Shown here: positions 49,342 through 58,715 of the stretch, piece by piece | Layout of the letters: each line of letters opens with the position of its first letter | Position numbering within the stretch: position 1 is the stretch's first letter | From: Rosenbergiella nectarea | Lineage (GTDB): Bacteria > Pseudomonadota > Gammaproteobacteria > Enterobacterales > Enterobacteriaceae | DNA: 64,000 nucleotides | Assembly (NCBI RefSeq): GCF_900111105.1 | Contig: NZ_FOGC01000002.1 | Location: 290,210 to 354,209, forward strand | Direction: 5' to 3' | The notes under the pieces: generated by a model | Seen by the model: only the letters and a program-made list of their open reading frames with translations | Told to the model about the DNA's origin: nothing | Database searches by the model: none | Translations under genes and position numbers: made by a program

Positions 49342-50304
49342 TTGACGATAGCAATTATCATCGCAACGCACGGCCAAGCAGCCGAGCAGTTGCTTAAGAC
49401 AACGGAAATGTTATTGGGTGAACAAATTAATGTCGGTTCAGTCGATTTTATCCCCGGTGAAAATACGGAGACATTAATTAATAAATACCACGACCTATTA
49501 TCGCGCTTATCAACGACACAAGGAGTGCTATTTCTTACCGATACCTGGGGAGGCAGTCCCTTTAACGCCGCCACGCGCTTAGCGAGCGAACATAGTGATT
49601 ATAAGGTGATAGCTGGCGTCAATATTCCCATGCTAATTGAATCCTTTATGGCGCGCGATGACGACCCCAGCCTCGATCAATTGATCGAGATGGCGTTGGA
49701 GGCCGGGAGGGAGGGTGTTAAAGCCTATCAATACCAGTTGTCGCCAGCCGTCAAACCACCCTCTGTCAATCACGCACCAGGAGCCCCCTCGACCTCAACG
49801 TCTCAACAAGGTGTTATGCAATTCGGCTTAGTGCGTATTGACGATCGACTGATTCATGGTCAAGTCGCCACGCGCTGGACGAAAGAGACGCGGGTCACGC
49901 GAATTATCGTCGTGAGTGATGCGGTGGCGGCCGATGACGTCCGTAAAACATTGCTTAAACAAGTCGCTCCCCCGGGCGTCACGGCGCATGTGGTTGACGT
50001 CGCGAAGATGCTTCGTGTCTACGCAAATCCCAAATATGCCGGCGAACGTGTCATGTTGTTGTTTACCAATCCTACGGATGTGTTACGTGTCGTCGAAGGA
50101 GGGGTAAAGATTGACTCGGTTAATATCGGCGGGATTGCGTATCGTCAAGGTAAAACCATGGTGACCAACGCCGTTTCTGTCGATCAACAGGATATCGATG
50201 CATTCAAGCGATTGGCGGCTAAGGGGATTGAACTTGAAGTGCGTAAAGTCTCTTCCGATAACCGGGTAGGCATGATCGACTTGCTAAATAAACTTTCAGC
50301 CTAA
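49342..50304 (+). CDS. manX: Mannose PTS EIIAB component ManX
   Basis: This cytoplasmic phosphotransfer protein belongs to the mannose/glucosamine PTS. The start is TTG 49342 (TIAIIIATHGQAAEQLLKT) behind AGGGGG. The 320 residues comprise a IIA domain (1-125, phospho-His10 in ATHGQAAE), a P/S/T-rich linker (about 135-160) and a IIB domain (about 163-320) with its phospho-His in DRLIHGQVATRWTKE. It is very similar to E. coli ManX. It is the first gene of manX-manY-manZ-manO, with a 168-base promoter region after manA. Confidence 0.96.
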   Translation: MTIAIIIATHGQAAEQLLKTTEMLLGEQINVGSVDFIPGENTETLINKYHDLLSRLSTTQGVLFLTDTWGGSPFNAATRLASEHSDYKVIAGVNIPMLIESFMARDDDPSLDQLIEMALEAGREGVKAYQYQLSPAVKPPSVNHAPGAPSTSTSQQGVMQFGLVRIDDRLIHGQVATRWTKETRVTRIIVVSDAVAADDVRKTLLKQVAPPGVTAHVVDVAKMLRVYANPKYAGERVMLLFTNPTDVLRVVEGGVKIDSVNIGGIAYRQGKTMVTNAVSVDQQDIDAFKRLAAKGIELEVRKVSSDNRVGMIDLLNKLSA

Positions 50305-50355
50305 AAGCGTTCTCGCATATCAGCCTAGGGTTTAATGATTAATAGGAGAGGGTCA

Positions 50356-51156
50356 ATGGAGATTACCACGCTTCAGATTGTACTGGTATTTATCGTTGCT
50401 TGTATTGCTGGAATGGAGTCTATTCTCGATGAGTTTCAATTTCATCGTCCGCTGGTGGCCTGTACCCTTATCGGTTTAGTGCTGGGGGATATTAAGTCAG
50501 GCATCATCATTGGCGGGACGCTGGAGATGATTGCCTTAGGATGGATGAATATCGGGGCAGCGGTCGCGCCCGATGCGGCCCTCGCCTCCATTATCTCCAC
50601 GATTTTGGTTATCGCGGGTCAACAGAGTATCGGCGCGGGTATTGCCCTTGCCATTCCTCTGGCCGCAGCAGGTCAGGTCTTTACCATTATCGTCCGCACC
50701 CTTACCGTAGGCTTCCAACATGCGGCTGACCGTGCGGCGAATAAAGGCCATTTAACCTCGCTCTCTTGGATCCATATCTCAGCACTCTTCCTGCAAGCCA
50801 TGAGGATAGCGATTCCCGCATTGATTGTCGCCATCTCAGTGGGGACCAGCGAAGTTCAGCTGCTGCTAAGTAAAATTCCGGAAGTGGTGACCAACGGACT
50901 GAATATTGCCGGAGGGATGATCGTGGTGGTGGGGTACGCCATGGTGATTAATATGATGCGAGCGGGTTATCTGATGCCGTTCTTCTATCTCGGCTTCGTG
51001 ACGGCGGCATTCACTAACTTTAACTTAGTGGCCTTGGGGGTAATAGGCGCTGTGATGGCGATACTCTATATCCAACTTAGCCCCAAATACAATCGTTCAG
51101 CAGTCACTTCTCATCCCGCGGCGTCGTCGCAGGATATCGATAATGAATTGGACTAG
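50356..51156 (+). CDS. manY: Mannose PTS EIIC component ManY
   Basis: This inner-membrane sugar channel subunit has 266 residues, nearly identical to E. coli ManY. I chose ATG 50356 (MEITTLQIVLVFIVACIAGM), with AGGAGAGGG upstream; an in-frame ATG 21 bases earlier lacks support. There are multiple helices, including GGTLEMIALGWMNIGAAVAP and AGGMIVVVGYAMVINMMRAG. It pairs with ManZ to import mannose with phosphorylation by ManX. The manZ start follows after 10 bases. Confidence 0.97.
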   Translation: MEITTLQIVLVFIVACIAGMESILDEFQFHRPLVACTLIGLVLGDIKSGIIIGGTLEMIALGWMNIGAAVAPDAALASIISTILVIAGQQSIGAGIALAIPLAAAGQVFTIIVRTLTVGFQHAADRAANKGHLTSLSWIHISALFLQAMRIAIPALIVAISVGTSEVQLLLSKIPEVVTNGLNIAGGMIVVVGYAMVINMMRAGYLMPFFYLGFVTAAFTNFNLVALGVIGAVMAILYIQLSPKYNRSAVTSHPAASSQDIDNELD

Positions 51157-51166
51157 GGACAAAGAT

Positions 51167-52015
51167 ATGGTCGATAACACGCAGGTAACTGAAAAAAAAC
51201 TGACGAAAAGTGATATCCGCGGCGTCTTTATTCGCTCTAATTTATTTCAAGGCTCGTGGAACTTTGAACGTATGCAAGCCCTAGGATTCTGTTTCTCAAT
51301 GATCCCGGCGATAAAACGGCTCTACCCCGAAAATAATGACGCTAGACGTCAAGCGATCAAACGCCACCTGGAGTTTTTTAATACCCATCCCTATGTCGCC
51401 GCGCCGATCTTGGGGGTAACCTTGGCGATGGAAGAACAGCGAGCCAACGGTGCACCGATTGATGATGGGGCAATCAATGGTATCAAAGTTGGGCTGATGG
51501 GCCCCTTGGCCGGAGTCGGTGACCCAATCTACTGGGGAACCGTTCGTCCCGTGTTTGCGGCACTAGGCGCTGGGATTGCCATGAGTGGTAGCCTTCTTGG
51601 TCCAATCTTGTTTTTTGTTCTATTTAACGCGGTGCGATTACTCACCCGTTATTATGGGATTGCCTACGGGTATCAAAAAGGAATCGATATCGTGAAGGAT
51701 ATGGGGGGCGGCTTCCTACAAAAACTCACTGAAGGGGCGTCGATCCTCGGCCTGTTTGTACTAGGAGCCTTGGTCAATAAATGGACACATGTCAATATTC
51801 CCCTTGTGGTATCAAGAGTCCCCGATGCAGCAGGCGGCGAGACCGTTACTACGGTACAGAACATCCTCGATCAGTTAATGCCAGGGCTAGTTCCTCTGCT
51901 GCTCACTTTCGGCTGTATGTGGCTATTACGTAATAAAGTGAATGCGCTATGGATCATCATGGGGTTCTTTATCATCGGTATTTTCGGCTATTGGTCTGGA
52001 TTACTAGGCGTTTAA
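51167..52015 (+). CDS. manZ: Mannose PTS EIID component ManZ
   Basis: This membrane subunit of the mannose PTS has 282 residues. I chose ATG 51167 (MVDNTQVTEKKLTKSDIRGV), matching E. coli. Family segments are SNLFQGSWNFERMQALGFCF, GVTLAMEEQRANGAPID and LMGPLAGVGDPIYWGTVRP. ManY-ManZ is also known as the entry route of some phages and bacteriocins. A strong hairpin follows before manO. Confidence 0.97.
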   Translation: MVDNTQVTEKKLTKSDIRGVFIRSNLFQGSWNFERMQALGFCFSMIPAIKRLYPENNDARRQAIKRHLEFFNTHPYVAAPILGVTLAMEEQRANGAPIDDGAINGIKVGLMGPLAGVGDPIYWGTVRPVFAALGAGIAMSGSLLGPILFFVLFNAVRLLTRYYGIAYGYQKGIDIVKDMGGGFLQKLTEGASILGLFVLGALVNKWTHVNIPLVVSRVPDAAGGETVTTVQNILDQLMPGLVPLLLTFGCMWLLRNKVNALWIIMGFFIIGIFGYWSGLLGV

Positions 52016-52020
52016 CCTAT

Positions 52021-52045
52021 CGCCTCAGCATGGGATGCTGAGGCG
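52021..52045 (+). terminator. Strong hairpin between manZ and manO
   Basis: A perfect 11-bp stem CGCCTCAGCAT/ATGCTGAGGCG with a GGG loop and no T-tract. It probably stabilises or partly terminates the manXYZ message; manO has its own AAGGAGG site 7 bases later. Confidence 0.6.
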
Positions 52046-52062
52046 AAGCTTAAGGAGGCATC

Positions 52063-52527
52063 GTGACCGTGCAGACGTTTATCCTAAGTATTATCGTAAG
52101 CCTCTGTTTAGCCTTAGCGATCTACAGTGAGTGGCTGAGACCGTTAAGGTTTCCGCCAACGCAGTGGACGATTCCTTTGCGTCGAGTGTCACATAAGGAT
52201 TTGGGGATAGCCACTGTGCTGCTACTGATTGTTTTTATTCAGCAATTGCTACGCGCAGAGGGCTATCTCACCAGCGGGTTATTATTGGGATTAATACTAC
52301 TCAGCCTCTGGTATGGCTGGATACGTCAACCCATGGCGCGGATTAACGCCGAAGGAATAGTCATTAAGGGGCGACTTATTCGCTGGCCACAGGTCCATCG
52401 CTACCAACTTACGCCAGAAGGAATATTAATCTTGCATTTGGCGCAGCAGCAGGTAACGCTCAGCGTTCAACATGCTGACGATCTGCAACGTCTTTATCAG
52501 CATATTATCGCGCAGCCTGATGGCTGA
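52063..52527 (+). CDS. manO: ManO/YobD, DUF986 membrane protein
   Basis: This 154-residue inner-membrane protein of the DUF986 family is encoded next to manXYZ in many Enterobacterales. Its function is not established. The start is GTG 52063 with a strong AAGGAGG. There are three membrane helices (about 5-22, 48-66 and 70-90). A soluble C-terminal domain follows with RINAEGIVIKGRLIRWPQVHRYQLTPEGILIL, split as IVIKGRLIRWPQV and LTPEGILIL. Convergent with a LysR gene across a hairpin. Confidence 0.88.
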   Translation: MTVQTFILSIIVSLCLALAIYSEWLRPLRFPPTQWTIPLRRVSHKDLGIATVLLLIVFIQQLLRAEGYLTSGLLLGLILLSLWYGWIRQPMARINAEGIVIKGRLIRWPQVHRYQLTPEGILILHLAQQQVTLSVQHADDLQRLYQHIIAQPDG

Positions 52528-52543
52528 TAATCTCATCTAGACC

Positions 52544-52575
52544 AGCCTGACGGCCTCTTGGCATTGCGTCAGGCT
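52544..52575. terminator. Bidirectional hairpin between manO and the LysR gene
   Basis: The 9-bp stem AGCCTGACG/CGTCAGGCT lies between the convergent genes. Confidence 0.6.
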
Positions 52576-52587
52576 AGGCTTATGTTA

Positions 52588-53526
52588 TTAGGGTAACCCT
52601 TGCTGAGAAAGATTTTTCCCCGCAATCACCTCAATACTCTCGCTCAATTGTTGTATCACACGCTGTGCAGCGCGGGAAAGTTGGCGAGAAGGGGCAACAC
52701 ATAACGCTAAGGTGAGTGGCGAAGTGGGATTCTTATGCAACGGGATGAAGGCTAAGTTTTTCTGCTCCACATCATACTGGACATCAATTCGGCTAAGCAT
52801 CGCTACGCCACTGCTTTTCGTCAGAAAGCGACGAATCAATGCAATGTCGTTACAGACTATCGCATTTTCCACTGATAACGCGGCGCGCTGATAAAGCGCG
52901 ATAACCCTGCCGTGTACCACTAAATCCTCGCCCGGTAGGATATGTCGCTGCGCGTGAAGGTCACTGACCCGCAAGGTTTTCTCATTGGCCAAGGGGTGCT
53001 GAGGCGAGAGGGCAACCCCCACCTCTAACTCGCAAAAGCTTCTCACCTCTAAACCGGTCACTTCGCCGGGATCGAGTAGCAGCCCGACGTCCAGATTCGC
53101 GGCACGCAGTTGCTCGCCAATCGCTTGGCTGCTATCAATGACAATCTCTAATGTCAGCGTTGGATATTGTTCGACTAAGCGCGCTAAACAATCGGCGATC
53201 TCACCTTGATTGAGGGCTTGCACTAATCCTATTTTGACCTTACCCCGCTGCAAGCCTTGGATCTCATCGAAGCGTTGCTTAGTGACCTCGAATTCCCGCT
53301 GCCAGCGTAACAGGTCGGCATACAGTAGCTCGCCGGCGGTAGTCATCCGTAGCCCTTCAGCCAGTCGTTCAAATAGGGGAGTGCCTAACGACTCCTCAGC
53401 CTGCAAAATCTGCCGGTTAATGGCCGACGCGGAGATATGTAATTGCTCAGCCGCCTTACGCAGGCTGCCGTGACGGACAACGGCTAAATAATACAGGGCG
53501 AAGCGTGAAAATGGGCTCATGGGCAC
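52588..53526 (-). CDS. LysR-family transcriptional regulator
   Basis: The 312 residues comprise a winged helix-turn-helix (about 5-65, GSLRKAAEQLHISASAINRQ) and a LysR substrate domain from about 95 (KVKIGLVQALNQGEIADCL). The start is either ATG 53526 or the ATG two codons later. It is divergent from the Rieske oxygenase gene with a 114-base shared promoter region, the standard arrangement for a regulator that senses the pathway substrate. The effector is unknown. Confidence 0.92.
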   Translation of the reverse strand: MPMSPFSRFALYYLAVVRHGSLRKAAEQLHISASAINRQILQAEESLGTPLFERLAEGLRMTTAGELLYADLLRWQREFEVTKQRFDEIQGLQRGKVKIGLVQALNQGEIADCLARLVEQYPTLTLEIVIDSSQAIGEQLRAANLDVGLLLDPGEVTGLEVRSFCELEVGVALSPQHPLANEKTLRVSDLHAQRHILPGEDLVVHGRVIALYQRAALSVENAIVCNDIALIRRFLTKSSGVAMLSRIDVQYDVEQKNLAFIPLHKNPTSPLTLALCVAPSRQLSRAAQRVIQQLSESIEVIAGKNLSQQGLP

Positions 53527-53640
53527 TGTTCTCTTTTTTGCAACACTCTACTGAATTCTTAATGATGGATTGGAACAGTTAAAAGGTTTATCACTAAACC
53601 TATAACAAAAACAGCTTTCCGTACGATTAAGGAATTTATT

Positions 53641-54672
53641 ATGAGCAAGGTCACCCCTCCCGCACACTGTACTTTCGAGCCTGATGATTGGTTGAAACTG
53701 GCTGCACAATGGCATCCGGTTGCTCGGGCGATGGATATTGAAGGCGCACCCGTTAAAGCGGTGCTGCTGGATGAACAGTTGGTGTTATATCGAATCGCGG
53801 GGGAGGTGGTTGCCGCTCGAGATGTCTGCCCGCATCGGGGTGTCCCCTTGACCCTCGGCTTTCATGATGAGGCGGGTATCGTTTGTCCTTATCACGGTCT
53901 GCGCTTTGGCGAAGGCGGGAAATGTAATCGTATCCCGTCGAGTCCCGGTCAACCTATCCCCGCCAAGCTCAATCTCTCAACCTTTGCTGTGGAAGAGCGC
54001 TATGGTCTGATTTGGGTCTGCCTTGCGCCCAATAGTGAAAAACCGGCCCAATTACCGGTGATGCCGCACTGGCACACGGCAGGTTTCCAGCAAATTAACT
54101 GTCCCGGTTTCGAGGTGAATGGCTTTGCGGGTCGGCAGGTCGAAGGCTTCCTCGACGTCGCGCACTTCGCGTGGATCCATACCGAGACCTTTGCCGATGC
54201 GAATAATCAACAGGTCCCGGATTATCACGCGGTGGAACGAGATTATGGCTTCGAAGCCGATTACTGGAGCACCGTCGGCAATTATCCGGCGAGTAGCGAA
54301 TTTCGTGCGCCAGAGGGCTTTAAATGGTTACGCCACTTCGAAATGCATCTGCCTTTCACCGCCACTCTGACCATTCACTTTCCCGGTGAAGCCCGCTTGG
54401 TGATTATGAATGCTGCTTCGCCGGTATCGGCGCGTAAAACACGAATGTTTGCACCGATTGCGCGTAACTTTGATCTCGATATTCCAGTGGAAGATGTGTA
54501 TGCCTTTAACCAACGCGTCTTCGAAGAAGATCGATTAATGGTGGAAACTCAGATGCCAGAGCGTTTGCCGCTCGATCTCAGTCTAGAAGCCCATATCCCT
54601 GCCGACCGTAGCTCCATTGCTTACCGCCGTGGGTTAAAAAAGATGGGCTTTGGCGACTTCTTCTTAGTGTGA
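53641..54672 (+). CDS. Rieske non-heme iron oxygenase, VanA-like
   Basis: The 343 residues have a Rieske [2Fe-2S] site Cys63-x-His65...Cys82-x2-His85 (VCPHRG and VCPYHG). The mononuclear iron site is Asp172, His175, His180 (LDVAHFAWIH). Length and pattern fit the vanillate demethylase (VanA) class that demethylates or hydroxylates aromatic compounds. It is a likely partner of the reductase encoded 8 bases downstream. The substrate is not readable from sequence. A plant-derived aromatic acid is a reasonable guess for this type of host. Confidence 0.9.
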   Translation: MSKVTPPAHCTFEPDDWLKLAAQWHPVARAMDIEGAPVKAVLLDEQLVLYRIAGEVVAARDVCPHRGVPLTLGFHDEAGIVCPYHGLRFGEGGKCNRIPSSPGQPIPAKLNLSTFAVEERYGLIWVCLAPNSEKPAQLPVMPHWHTAGFQQINCPGFEVNGFAGRQVEGFLDVAHFAWIHTETFADANNQQVPDYHAVERDYGFEADYWSTVGNYPASSEFRAPEGFKWLRHFEMHLPFTATLTIHFPGEARLVIMNAASPVSARKTRMFAPIARNFDLDIPVEDVYAFNQRVFEEDRLMVETQMPERLPLDLSLEAHIPADRSSIAYRRGLKKMGFGDFFLV

Positions 54673-54680
54673 GGTGTTCA

Positions 54681-55649
54681 ATGGAACAGTTATCGGTCAT
54701 CGTAGAGAGCCTGTGTTTGCAGGGAACGGGCAACTTAGCGGTCAGTTTTGTATCGGACTCACCGAATACCTTGTTACCCGCCTGGGAGGCTGGCGCGCAT
54801 ATCGATGTGCACCTTGCGCCCGGACTGATCCGCCAATATTCATTAACGGGATCCTCGGGCGATCGCAGGCGCTACGAGATCTGTGTCGCCCATGACGCGG
54901 CCTCCCGGGGGGGAACGCGTTATGTACACCAACAATTACGGCCCGGCGATCGCCTCACCCTCTCTACGCCACGTAATCTGTTTGCACTGCAGCCCGCTAA
55001 GCGTGTACTGCTGATTGCCGCCGGGATTGGCATCACTCCTCTGTATGCGATGGCATTGCAGTTAGAGCAGCAAGGCATCGCCTTTACCTTGCACTACTAT
55101 TGTCGTCATGCTCAGCAGGCGGCTTACCAATCGGCATTATCTGCGCCTTGGCAATATGGTGAATGTCATTTGTGGTTAAGCGAGGAGGGTAATAGTCCTC
55201 GGCACCATCTGGCCGCTGAATTAACGCATCCCGATACAGACACTTTGATCTATCTCTGTGGACCCGAGGCCTTTATGCAGCATCAGCGAGAGGCTGCGTT
55301 GGCAAGGGGCTGGGTGGCTGCGGCGATTTATACCGAAGCCTTTAAACCCGCCGTTGCCAGCAGTGAGGTTAGTGACGACGAGTCCTTTATTATTACTCTC
55401 GCCTCGACCGGCCAACAATGGCCCGTCAGCCCACAGCAGACTATTGCTCAGGTGTTAATTGAACAAGGGGTCTCGATACCACTTTCCTGTGAAATGGGGA
55501 TGTGTGGCGCGTGCTTGACGAATGTCGTCTCAGGTGAGGTCGACCACCGCGATACGGTGCAAAGCGAGCAAGAAAAGAGTGGGGCGCAACAGCAAGTTGC
55601 CCTGTGCTGTTCGCGTAGTCGCAGTGAAGTGTTGGTCTTAGATTTGTGA
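54681..55649 (+). CDS. Oxygenase reductase with C-terminal ferredoxin domain, VanB-like
   Basis: The 322 residues (start ATG 54681) form a phthalate-dioxygenase-reductase type protein. The flavin domain contains RQYSLTGSSGDRRRYEICV. The NAD domain contains LLIAAGIGITPLYAMALQL and YLCGPEAFM. The C-terminal plant-type [2Fe-2S] ferredoxin has Cys270, Cys275, Cys278 (SCEMGMCGACLTN) and Cys309. It passes electrons from NADH to the Rieske protein encoded upstream. The two genes form an operon under the divergent LysR gene. Confidence 0.92.
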   Translation: MEQLSVIVESLCLQGTGNLAVSFVSDSPNTLLPAWEAGAHIDVHLAPGLIRQYSLTGSSGDRRRYEICVAHDAASRGGTRYVHQQLRPGDRLTLSTPRNLFALQPAKRVLLIAAGIGITPLYAMALQLEQQGIAFTLHYYCRHAQQAAYQSALSAPWQYGECHLWLSEEGNSPRHHLAAELTHPDTDTLIYLCGPEAFMQHQREAALARGWVAAAIYTEAFKPAVASSEVSDDESFIITLASTGQQWPVSPQQTIAQVLIEQGVSIPLSCEMGMCGACLTNVVSGEVDHRDTVQSEQEKSGAQQQVALCCSRSRSEVLVLDL

Positions 55650-55654
55650 ACGAA

Positions 55655-55676
55655 GGTCCTATCCTAGGATAGGACC
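55655..55676. terminator. Perfect 22-base palindrome, convergent terminator
   Basis: GGTCCTATCCT/AGGATAGGACC is fully self-complementary and lies between the reductase and the convergent periplasmic-protein gene. A second smaller hairpin (ACCCT...AGGGT) follows at about 55679-55695. Confidence 0.6.
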
Positions 55677-55689
55677 CTGACCCTAATGA

Positions 55690-56010
55690 CTAGGGTGAAA
55701 TATCATTTTTCAGATCTTCAGCACTTTCTTTGGTTTTATCCCAGCCTTTCTCTGCACCTTGCTTAGTGCTATGCCAAGCCTTTTGCGAGCCTTCGGAAAT
55801 CTTGCTGCCGGTGGAGTTCGCTTTTCCTTCAGCGGCATGCTGCGCTTTAAGTTTCTGTTGTGCGCCGGTGTTTTGTGCTTCATGTAATTTTTCTTTGGCG
55901 GTGTCTGCGCCTTTATGCGCTGTCGCCAGTGTCTCTTCACTTGCCTGCGTCGCCGCGAAGGCGCCAAAGGAAAGGGTCAATGCTGAAGCAAGAATCGCTA
56001 ATTTTTTCAT
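55690..56010 (-). CDS. Small helical periplasmic protein, LEA-like composition
   Basis: I chose ATG 56010 (GGAG upstream; nine extra codons upstream are unlikely). The 106 residues start with a signal peptide (1-19, cleavage after GAFA). The mature part is an A/K/E/T/G-rich, cysteine-free amphipathic sequence with repeating 11-residue-like units (KGADTAKEKLHEAQN, SEGSQKAWHSTKQGAEKGWD). That composition is typical of late-embryogenesis-abundant or stress hydrophilins. The function is unknown; a desiccation or osmotic role is only suggested. Confidence 0.75.
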   Translation of the reverse strand: MKKLAILASALTLSFGAFAATQASEETLATAHKGADTAKEKLHEAQNTGAQQKLKAQHAAEGKANSTGSKISEGSQKAWHSTKQGAEKGWDKTKESAEDLKNDISP

Positions 56011-56367
56011 TCTTATTCTCCAAATGGAAAGTATCATTTCTAATTATAGTTGAGGCTTTATCTACTGCGAGCGACAGCGAATAAAAAACAGATATTTCTG
56101 GGTATCTGTAGGTCACTACCGTTTACTAAAAAGAGGTAAATTGAATACCCCCATTAACGTAAAAAATGCCATTCTTTATCTTTCATCCCCCTTGCAGCAC
56201 GCCGCTTAAGGCTTGGTCTTAACCATCATTGTTGGACAATAGTGGCTAATTTAGGGCGTATTCCAGATATAGAACGATCCTTCGGCTATGCATAATGAGG
56301 CATTGTTTAAGTTCCTCATGTTTAGATGGTTAGTCTCCATTAAACATTTCCCAAGGATGAGCATGTT
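56011..56367. other. Divergent promoter region between the periplasmic-protein gene and ugd
   Basis: 357 bases with no supportable gene. It must carry promoters for both flanking genes. No JUMPstart and no clear RcsAB or PhoP box was found by eye. A ribosome site (CAAGGATGAGC) precedes ugd. Confidence 0.5.
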
Positions 56368-57534
56368 ATGAAAATTACGGTTGTAGGTATGGGGTATGTA
56401 GGTTTAGCAAACGGAATTTTGCTGGCACAACATCATTCTGTCACTTTTTTTGATATTGATAGTGTGCGTGTTACCCAACTTAACTGTGGGCACTCTCCTA
56501 TAGTCGATCCTGAAATTACCGACTTTTTAAATAATAAAAACTTAAAACTGTCTGCAACTTCGGATGAAACAGCGGCTTTTCAGGCTGCAGAGTGGGTAAT
56601 TATTGCAACGCCTACCGACTACAATTCACAGGATAACTGCTTCAATACAGAGAGTGTTGAGCGGGTTGCTACCAAGGTCCAATTATTAAACCCGCAAGCG
56701 GTCATCGTTATAAAGTCTACTGTGCCAGTAGGGTTTACACATCGCTTAAAAAAGCGGTTGGCGACTGATCGAATACTCTTTTCGCCTGAATTTCTAAGAG
56801 AAGGGCGTGCATTAAAGGATAACCTTTACCCTTCGCGCATTATTGTCGGAGGCTGCTATGAATTTGCTCAACAATTTGCAGCGTTGCTTCTCGAAGGGGC
56901 TATAGCACCACAGGTCCCCATGTTGTTAACTAGAGAGACCGAAGCCGAAGCCATCAAACTCTTCGCCAATACCTATCTTGCCCTGCGTATTGCCTACTTT
57001 AATGAGCTGGATAGCTATGCGGAACATCATGGCCTGGATGCACGCCAGATTATTGAAGGGGTGAGTCACGATCCGCGTATCGGTAATCACTACAATAATC
57101 CCTCCTTTGGTTATGGTGGTTATTGCTTACCGAAAGATACCAAACAGCTACGGGCGAACTACGAACAGGTGCCGAATAACATTATCAATGCCATTGTTGA
57201 TGCGAACCGCACCCGTAAAGATTTTATCGCTGAGAGTATTCTAAAAAAACAGCCGAAACGCGTAGGAATTTATCGCTTAGTAATGAAAGCGGGGTCTGAT
57301 AACTTCCGTGCTTCGGCCGTTCAAGGCATTATGAAACGGTTAAAAGCCAAGGGTATCGAGGTCATGGTGTATGAGCCGGTGTTAAACGAAGAAACCTTCT
57401 TTAATTCGCCAGTGACCCATGATCTGCAACAGTTAAAACAGCAATGCGATGTGATCATTGCTAACCGTCTGGTCGAAGAGTTGCAAGATGTCCAGGGTAA
57501 AGTCTATACCCGTGATCTTTTTGGCAATGATTAA
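56368..57534 (+). CDS. ugd: UDP-glucose 6-dehydrogenase
   Basis: This enzyme oxidises UDP-glucose to UDP-glucuronate for EPS and lipid A modification. The 388 residues equal E. coli Ugd. The NAD motif is [15 protein letters not shown]. Other motifs are [23 protein letters not shown] and the catalytic Cys in [14 protein letters not shown] (near residue 253). It is separated from the EPS glycosyltransferases by 11 kb but is the obvious source of an acidic sugar. It has its own strong terminator. Confidence 0.96.
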   Translation: MKITVVGMGYVGLANGILLAQHHSVTFFDIDSVRVTQLNCGHSPIVDPEITDFLNNKNLKLSATSDETAAFQAAEWVIIATPTDYNSQDNCFNTESVERVATKVQLLNPQAVIVIKSTVPVGFTHRLKKRLATDRILFSPEFLREGRALKDNLYPSRIIVGGCYEFAQQFAALLLEGAIAPQVPMLLTRETEAEAIKLFANTYLALRIAYFNELDSYAEHHGLDARQIIEGVSHDPRIGNHYNNPSFGYGGYCLPKDTKQLRANYEQVPNNIINAIVDANRTRKDFIAESILKKQPKRVGIYRLVMKAGSDNFRASAVQGIMKRLKAKGIEVMVYEPVLNEETFFNSPVTHDLQQLKQQCDVIIANRLVEELQDVQGKVYTRDLFGND

Positions 57535-57544
57535 CTTTTAAGAC

Positions 57545-57575
57545 GAAAAAAGGCTGACTTTTGTCAGCCTTTTTT
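57545..57575. terminator. Strong terminator of ugd
   Basis: AAAAAAGGCTGAC/GTCAGCCTTTTTT is near-perfect and A/T-flanked on both sides. Confidence 0.92.
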
Positions 57576-57632
57576 GTTTTGTACGGTACAATAGCCTCAG
57601 TTAATGAATCGGACCCATCACAGGGAAGAAAA

Positions 57633-58715
57633 ATGAGAATAGCGGTTACGGGCGGTGCGGGTTTTATCGGCTCCGAAGTTGTCAGGCAAATTATTGAACA
57701 GACAGAGCATCAGGTTTTAGTGATTGACGCCTTAAGTTATGCAGGAAATCTTCAGTCACTGAAGCCAGTCAGTTCTCATCCCCGCTATCGTTTCAGCCAT
57801 TCCTCTGTGTGTGATCGGCAGGTGATTAGCCAGCTTTTTACTGAGTTCCAGCCGCAAATTGTGATGCATCTTGCCGCGGAGAGCCATGTCGATCGGTCCA
57901 TATCGGGACCGGATAATTTTATCGAAGCGAATATTATTGGCACCTTTCAGCTGTTGGAGGCGACGCGCGATTATTACCAGCAGTTGCCTTCCACAGAACA
58001 AGCTCTTTTTCGTTTCCACCATATCTCGACCGATGAAGTGTTTGGTGATTTAGCCGAGACCAATGACTTTTTTACAGAACAAACGCCCTATGCGCCGAGT
58101 AGCCCCTATTCAGCCTCGAAAGCCGCAAGCGATCATCTGGTTCGGGCATGGCATCGCACCTACCAGTTACCGATAGTCGTCACCAACTGCTCGAATAACT
58201 ATGGGCCCTATCAGTTCCCTGAGAAACTGATCCCTCTTGTGATCCTCAATGCATTACAGGGCAAGCCTCTGCCTATTTATGGTAAAGGGGAACAGATCCG
58301 CGATTGGCTATATGTGGCCGATCACGCACGGGCATTGCTTCGCGTGGCGCTTGAGGGCGAGATTGGCGAAACCTATAACATCGGTGGACATAACGAAAAA
58401 CGTAATATCGATGTCGTCAACACTATTTGCCAAATTTTGGATGAACGTTTCTCTGAGAAGCCACAAGGCATCACGAGCTACTCGCAACTTATTCAATTTG
58501 TGGCCGACCGCCCTGGCCATGATAAGCGCTATGCCATCGATGCGAGTAAGATTGCGCAGCAACTCGATTGGCAGCCACTCGAAACCTTTGAATCAGGATT
58601 ACGCAAAACGGTTGAATGGTATCTGGATAATCAGCGCTGGTGGCAGGCTGTGTTGGATGGTAGCTATGCCACTGTCGAACCTATCTCTTATCAACAAGAA
58701 GGCGATAAGTCATGA
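57633..58715 (+). CDS. rfbB: dTDP-glucose 4,6-dehydratase
   Basis: This enzyme converts dTDP-glucose to dTDP-4-keto-6-deoxyglucose, an intermediate to rhamnose, fucosamine and other deoxysugars. I chose ATG 57633 ([19 protein letters not shown]), as an upstream start would overlap the terminator. The 360 residues are an SDR with the GxxGxxG motif, [29 protein letters not shown] and [14 protein letters not shown] (YxxxK). It could be the RffG (enterobacterial common antigen) or RfbB copy. It overlaps rfbA by 4 bases. Confidence 0.93.
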   Translation: MRIAVTGGAGFIGSEVVRQIIEQTEHQVLVIDALSYAGNLQSLKPVSSHPRYRFSHSSVCDRQVISQLFTEFQPQIVMHLAAESHVDRSISGPDNFIEANIIGTFQLLEATRDYYQQLPSTEQALFRFHHISTDEVFGDLAETNDFFTEQTPYAPSSPYSASKAASDHLVRAWHRTYQLPIVVTNCSNNYGPYQFPEKLIPLVILNALQGKPLPIYGKGEQIRDWLYVADHARALLRVALEGEIGETYNIGGHNEKRNIDVVNTICQILDERFSEKPQGITSYSQLIQFVADRPGHDKRYAIDASKIAQQLDWQPLETFESGLRKTVEWYLDNQRWWQAVLDGSYATVEPISYQQEGDKS

